From positions 1-9,406 of the forward strand of contig JAPLLM010000017.1 of the NCBI GenBank assembly GCA_026387555.1: a DNA stretch of 9,406 nt, given 5' to 3'. Position 1 is the first letter of the stretch; every line of letters starts with the position of its first letter. Below the pieces are notes generated by a model, which was not told the DNA's origin, ran no database searches, and worked only from the letters and a program-made list of their open reading frames with translations. The DNA is from Candidatus Omnitrophota bacterium. GTDB taxonomy: Bacteria > Omnitrophota > Gorgyraeia > Gygaellales > Profunditerraquicolaceae. The position numbers were made by a program, and so were the translations under genes. Positions 6,132-9,406 of the stretch are shown here, piece by piece.

Positions 6132-6686
6132 TTATTTTAGGTTCTCCTGAACAGGAGCGCTGCCGGTCTTTGTTTCAGGTAAAGCAGGAATATTGATGAC
6201 TTTACCCGGGTATATTTTATCCGGCCCCGACATAGTGTCTTTATTCGCTTCGTAGATATTGGTCCACTTCTTGGTTGTTCCGAAATATTTCTTGGATATC
6301 TTCTGTAAAGTATCCCCTTTCTGAACTGTGTATTTCTGGTATTCAGGTGTGGCGATTTCAGGAGAAACGCTCTGGCTTATATATCCGCGGTTTCCCTCCG
6401 AAGACGAAAGTCCGTCTGTTGCCGGTGCAGGAGCGTTCTCTTTTTTAGAATGCTTCATTTTCTCAAATTTAATCGGTGAGCCTAATTCAATTTCAACTAT
6501 CTGTGTCCTGCGAGTCGTTGCCTTTGGTTTTTCTTCTCCGGCAGGCGCCTGGCCCTGGAGATATCCGCGGTTTCCGGTCATATCCTGATCTACTCTATCC
6601 CTGGTTAAAGGATACGTCCTTACGATACAACCCGATAAAACAAAAACTGAAAGCAGCGCTAACAAACCCGTAAAACGTCTTTCCAT
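6132..6686 (-). CDS. LysM-domain lipoprotein
   Basis: The 184-residue protein is predicted to be exported and lipid-anchored. The N-terminus has Arg3-Arg4, a hydrophobic stretch (7-17) and the lipobox LSGC with Cys20 as the lipidated residue. The middle is low-complexity, rich in Pro, Ala, Lys and Glu, and holds two copies of GNRGY (38-42 and 98-102). One LysM module (about 118-167, YTVQKGDTLQKISKKYFG to KIYPGKVINIP) should bind peptidoglycan. A membrane-anchored, wall-binding structural role is inferred; no catalytic domain is visible. The start overlaps the aspS stop as TAATG, and GGGAGGG at 6694-6700, inside the last aspS codons, is a good Shine-Dalgarno. No specific gene name can be assigned. 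Its place between aspS and phoH does not point to a precise job. Confidence 0.88.
   Translation of the reverse strand: MERRFTGLLALLSVFVLSGCIVRTYPLTRDRVDQDMTGNRGYLQGQAPAGEEKPKATTRRTQIVEIELGSPIKFEKMKHSKKENAPAPATDGLSSSEGNRGYISQSVSPEIATPEYQKYTVQKGDTLQKISKKYFGTTKKWTNIYEANKDTMSGPDKIYPGKVINIPALPETKTGSAPVQENLK
6381..6395 (-). repeat. 15-bp direct repeat, copy encoding the second GNRGY motif
   Basis: Plus-strand ATATCCGCGGTTTCC here is identical to the stretch at 6561-6575, exactly 180 bp away. Read on the minus strand it encodes residues 98-102 of the LysM lipoprotein, GNRGY, with the same five codons as the first copy. Confidence 0.75.
6561..6575 (-). repeat. 15-bp direct repeat, copy encoding the first GNRGY motif
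   Basis: This is the partner of the copy at 6381-6395. It encodes residues 38-42 of the lipoprotein, about 18 residues after the lipidated cysteine. Flanking bases differ between the copies, so the identity is confined to the motif. Confidence 0.75.
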
Positions 6687-8080
6687 TACTTTACCCTCCC
6701 TTTCTTAACGGTTAAATATAATTCATTGAGTTGTTTTTCATCGACCTCTGAAGGCGCGTCAGTCAAAGGACAGGCCCCGGCGCTCGTTTTAGGAAATGCG
6801 ATCACTTCCCTAATACTCTCTTCCCCAGAGAGTATCGCTAATAATCTATCCATCCCGAAGGCAAAACCTCCGTGCGGAGGCGCGCCATACTGGAATGCCT
6901 CTAAAAGGAATCCAAAACGCCTGCGGCTATCCTCTTCTTCTATTCCGATTATCTTGAATATCTTCTCCTGCAATTTCTGCTGATGGATTCTGATCGAGCC
7001 GGAGCCGAGCTCTGTGCCGTTCAAGACTAAGTCATAAGAACGCGATTTGACTTTTTCCGGGTGTTGTTCTATAGACTCCAGGTCTTCTGCGGCCGGCGCG
7101 GTAAAAGGATGATGCTCGCTCTCCCAGCGCTTTTCCTCTTTATTGTATTTAAAAAGCGGAAAATCGACCACCCAGCAGAAAGCGAAATCGCTATTAAGTT
7201 CTTTTCTTAAATCCGGCTTGTCCGTTTTGTATTTATTCTGGGCATCCGCGTAAGTGATACGAGGAAAAGGAGTTTTTATATCCAACCCCTTGGCATCTTT
7301 TAGGATTATTTTCATCAACTCTTCAATAAGAGCGTAGATATCTTCTTCGTTTATAAAAGACATCTCTAAGTCCAGCTGGGTGAATTCCGGCTGGCGGTCT
7401 GCGCGCAGGTCTTCATCGCGGAAACACTTAGCGATCTGGTAATATCTTTCTATACCAGCCACCATGAGTATCTGCTTGAATAGCTGCGGTGACTGCGGTA
7501 AAGCATAAAAATGCCCGGGGTTTAGCCTTGACGGAACAAGATAGTCGCGCGCGCCCTCGGGAGTAGATTTAGTAAGTATCGGGGTCTCGCATTCAATAAA
7601 ATCATGTTTATCCAGATAATTGCGGATGATCTGATTGACTTTACTGCGCAAAGTGAAATTATTAAATACCTTCTGCCTCCTCAAATCAAGATAGCGATAT
7701 TTAAGCCGCGCTTCTTCGGTTACGTTTGATTCATCCTCTATTTCAAAGGGCGGTGTAAGGCTGGCGTTTAAAATCTCTAAATCCTTAGCTAAGACTTCGA
7801 TTTCTCCGGTGGGAAGTTTTGCATTCACAGTATTGGCGGGCCGCTTATTCACTATGCCGGTTACCTTGATCACATATTCCGAACGGATATCCTGGGCTAA
7901 TTTATAAGACTCGCCCGCATCTCTAGGGATAAATGTCACTTGAGTAAGTCCGTATCTGTCGCGGATGTCGATAAAAATAAGCTTGCCGTGGTCGCGGCGC
8001 TTCGCCACCCAGCCGCACAAAACCACTTCTTTTCCCGCATCCGCACCGGTCAACTGGCCGCAAGTATAGGTCCTTAACAT
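6686..8080 (-). CDS. aspS: Aspartyl-tRNA synthetase lacking the GAD insertion domain
   Basis: This class IIb synthetase charges tRNA-Asp with aspartate. The 464-residue protein has the anticodon-binding OB fold (about 1-105, with GWVAKRRDHGKLIFIDIRD) and YRYLDLRR (128-135). The active site follows, with STPEGARDYLVPSR, QSPQLFKQ, motif 2 CFRDEDLRADRQPEFTQLD (219-237) and motif 3 GGFAFGMDRLLAIL (404-417). Bacterial AspRS is usually about 580-600 residues, because a GAD domain of about 120 residues lies between DKPDLR and WVVDFPLF. Here DKPDLR (287-292) is followed after ten residues by WVVDFPLF (303-310), so that domain is absent while both flanks are intact. His31 matches a position linked to non-discriminating AspRS in Pseudomonas, a weak hint that tRNA-Asn may also be charged. 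The ATG overlaps the hisS end by 7 bp, with AAGGA upstream. Confidence 0.95.
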   Translation of the reverse strand: MLRTYTCGQLTGADAGKEVVLCGWVAKRRDHGKLIFIDIRDRYGLTQVTFIPRDAGESYKLAQDIRSEYVIKVTGIVNKRPANTVNAKLPTGEIEVLAKDLEILNASLTPPFEIEDESNVTEEARLKYRYLDLRRQKVFNNFTLRSKVNQIIRNYLDKHDFIECETPILTKSTPEGARDYLVPSRLNPGHFYALPQSPQLFKQILMVAGIERYYQIAKCFRDEDLRADRQPEFTQLDLEMSFINEEDIYALIEELMKIILKDAKGLDIKTPFPRITYADAQNKYKTDKPDLRKELNSDFAFCWVVDFPLFKYNKEEKRWESEHHPFTAPAAEDLESIEQHPEKVKSRSYDLVLNGTELGSGSIRIHQQKLQEKIFKIIGIEEEDSRRRFGFLLEAFQYGAPPHGGFAFGMDRLLAILSGEESIREVIAFPKTSAGACPLTDAPSEVDEKQLNELYLTVKKGRVK

Positions 8081-9312
8081 TTTAATTCCTTGGTAATATC
8101 CGCAAGCATTACTTCCTTCTGCTCGCTGTTCTCCATATTTTTGAGAGTTACTGTGCCGCTCTTAATCTCGTTATCCCCTAAAATTAAAACATATTTTGCG
8201 CCTAAGTCGTTAGCCTTTCGCATAGCACCCTTTAAAGACTTTCCCTCGTAATCCGTATCGCAGGGAATACCCGCCTGGCGCAGCTGCGATAATATTTTTA
8301 AGCCTGCCTTCTTAGCTTCTTCTCCCAAAGTGATAAGATACACCGGCTTCTGACCGCTAGACGATGATTGAGGCTTAGCGACTAATAATAACCTCTCCAC
8401 TCCAAACGCAAAACCTATTGCCCCGAACTCCGGGCCGCCTAACTCTTTTACCAGATGGTTGTATCTTCCGCCGGCGCCTATTGCGTCCTGCGAACCTAAA
8501 TCCGGATGTGTGATCTCAAATACCGTTCCGTTATAATAATCTAAGCCGCGCACTAAAAGCGGGACAACCTCATAAGAAACCCCTAACGCGTCCAGTCCAC
8601 CCCTTACTTTGGCAAAATGCTCTTTGCATTCAGGGCAAATATGGCTATCGCCGATCCTTAAATCTTTGATGATCTCTTTACACGATTCATTCTTGCAATC
8701 TAAGATCCTTAACGTGTTCTTCTTAAACCTATCCTTGCAATCATCGCAAAGTTTAGGAAGTTTATCTTTAAGCGCCTTATGTAATACGGAATTCAATTCA
8801 CTTTTGTCTTTGGGGCAACCGAGAGTGTTGATCTTGATATTATACCCGCTGATCTCGTAAGCCTTAAGCAGATAATCCGCTAGGCTTATTACCTCAACAT
8901 CCAGATCCGCGTCCTGCGAACCTATGGCTTCGCAACCGATATGATGGAACTGGCGCAGGCGCCCTTTTTGCGGCCGCTCCAGGCGGAACATCGGGCCGAT
9001 ATAATAGAGTTTAGAAAACCCCGCGGTCTTATCCAGATTATTCTCAAGGTATGCCCGAACAATAGAAGCTGTCCCTTCCGGCCTTAAGGCGTAGACGTCT
9101 TCTTTATTTTTAATCACGAACATCTGCTTCTGGACGATCTCTGCGCTTTCGCCCAAAGAACGGTTAAACAAAGACTCTTCTTCGAGCATGGGCGGGCGGA
9201 TCTCTTTAAAATTATAAAGAGAAAATATAGCGCGGCTTGTTTCTTCCAGCTTCAGCCATAAAGGGGCTTCCTCTGGCAAAATATCTTTAGTCCCCGGGAC
9301 TCTCTTAAACAT
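8074..9312 (-). CDS. hisS: Histidyl-tRNA synthetase
   Basis: This class IIa synthetase charges tRNA-His. At 412 residues it has the normal length. The N-terminus FKRVPGTKDILPEE matches the family, as do ALRPEGTASIVRAYLE (75-90), motif 2 FRLERPQKGRLRQFHHIG (109-126), the histidine-specific LVRGLDYYNGTVFE (253-266), GAGGRYN (279-285) and motif 3 FGVERLL (303-309). An inserted region (about 166-235) has several cysteines in a CDDC, C, C, CPEC pattern, common in this family and possibly zinc-binding. Residues 322-412 form the anticodon-binding domain. The ATG at 9312 is fixed by homology, but no Shine-Dalgarno is visible in the 26-bp gap upstream. The hisS-aspS pair overlapping by 7 bp is a common bacterial arrangement, and the two are surely co-translated. 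Confidence 0.96.
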   Translation of the reverse strand: MFKRVPGTKDILPEEAPLWLKLEETSRAIFSLYNFKEIRPPMLEEESLFNRSLGESAEIVQKQMFVIKNKEDVYALRPEGTASIVRAYLENNLDKTAGFSKLYYIGPMFRLERPQKGRLRQFHHIGCEAIGSQDADLDVEVISLADYLLKAYEISGYNIKINTLGCPKDKSELNSVLHKALKDKLPKLCDDCKDRFKKNTLRILDCKNESCKEIIKDLRIGDSHICPECKEHFAKVRGGLDALGVSYEVVPLLVRGLDYYNGTVFEITHPDLGSQDAIGAGGRYNHLVKELGGPEFGAIGFAFGVERLLLVAKPQSSSSGQKPVYLITLGEEAKKAGLKILSQLRQAGIPCDTDYEGKSLKGAMRKANDLGAKYVLILGDNEIKSGTVTLKNMENSEQKEVMLADITKELKC

Positions 9313-9338
9313 TAGTTATTTAGTTTGGGTTTTGCGGA

Positions 9339-9406
9339 TTATTTAATCTTCTGCTTCATCTCTAAGCCAGCCTTGAAGACCACTACTTTTCTCGGTGGGA
9401 CAGGGA
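9339..9406 (-). CDS. HU/IHF family DNA-binding protein, C-terminal end only
   Basis: The last 21 codons and TAA of a gene entering from the right edge are visible. They read PVPPRKVVVFKAGLEMKQKIK, which matches the end of the HU/IHF fold: the return from the DNA-binding arm, a final beta strand (KVVVFKAG) and the C-terminal helix. The arm tip and the dimer core lie outside the window, so HU and IHF subunits cannot be told apart. The stop is 26 bp from hisS, and no terminator hairpin lies between, so read-through into hisS is likely. The short visible length limits confidence, but the local match is specific. Confidence 0.7.
   Translation of the reverse strand, partial: PVPPRKVVVFKAGLEMKQKIK

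Overview
The window is a densely packed run of eleven genes, two of them cut by the window edges, all read from the minus strand (right to left). Most neighbours overlap or lie within a few bases. The only gaps are 59 bp between panE and nfnA, 26 bp before hisS and 8 and 5 bp elsewhere, so most of the stretch is probably co-transcribed. I see no tRNA, rRNA, CRISPR array, insertion sequence, phage gene or clear terminator. The genes are bacterial, with moderate GC. A lipoprotein carrying a LysM domain suggests a Gram-negative-type envelope. The gene set and protein style resemble an uncultivated lineage such as Omnitrophota; this is a low-confidence impression, not a placement.

In reading order: the C-terminal end of an HU/IHF-type DNA-binding protein (9339-9406), histidyl-tRNA synthetase hisS, aspartyl-tRNA synthetase aspS, a LysM lipoprotein, a PhoH-family ATPase, a 7TM-HD (PgpH-like) membrane phosphodiesterase, the rRNA-maturation endonuclease ybeY, the recombination mediator recO, ketopantoate reductase panE, a NfnA/SudB-type FAD and [2Fe-2S] oxidoreductase subunit, and the first 308 codons of a PRC-barrel plus MgtE_N protein that runs off the left edge.

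The middle (phoH, pgpH, ybeY, recO) is a compact version of the phoH-pgpH-ybeY-dgkA-cdd-era-recO cluster known from other bacteria, here without dgkA, cdd and era. It joins RNA quality control, cyclic di-AMP turnover and DNA repair. The right part is translation (two aminoacyl-tRNA synthetases); the left part is cofactor and redox metabolism plus a probable metal-transport regulator.

The main surprise is that several otherwise well-conserved proteins lack a family-typical segment while staying in frame. PhoH has lost the 12 residues containing the Walker B motif. AspRS has no GAD insertion domain. The PgpH-like protein has no extracytoplasmic HDED domain. YbeY has Asp in place of the third zinc-ligand His. 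I found no convincing wholly new system; these altered core genes are what deserve checking.
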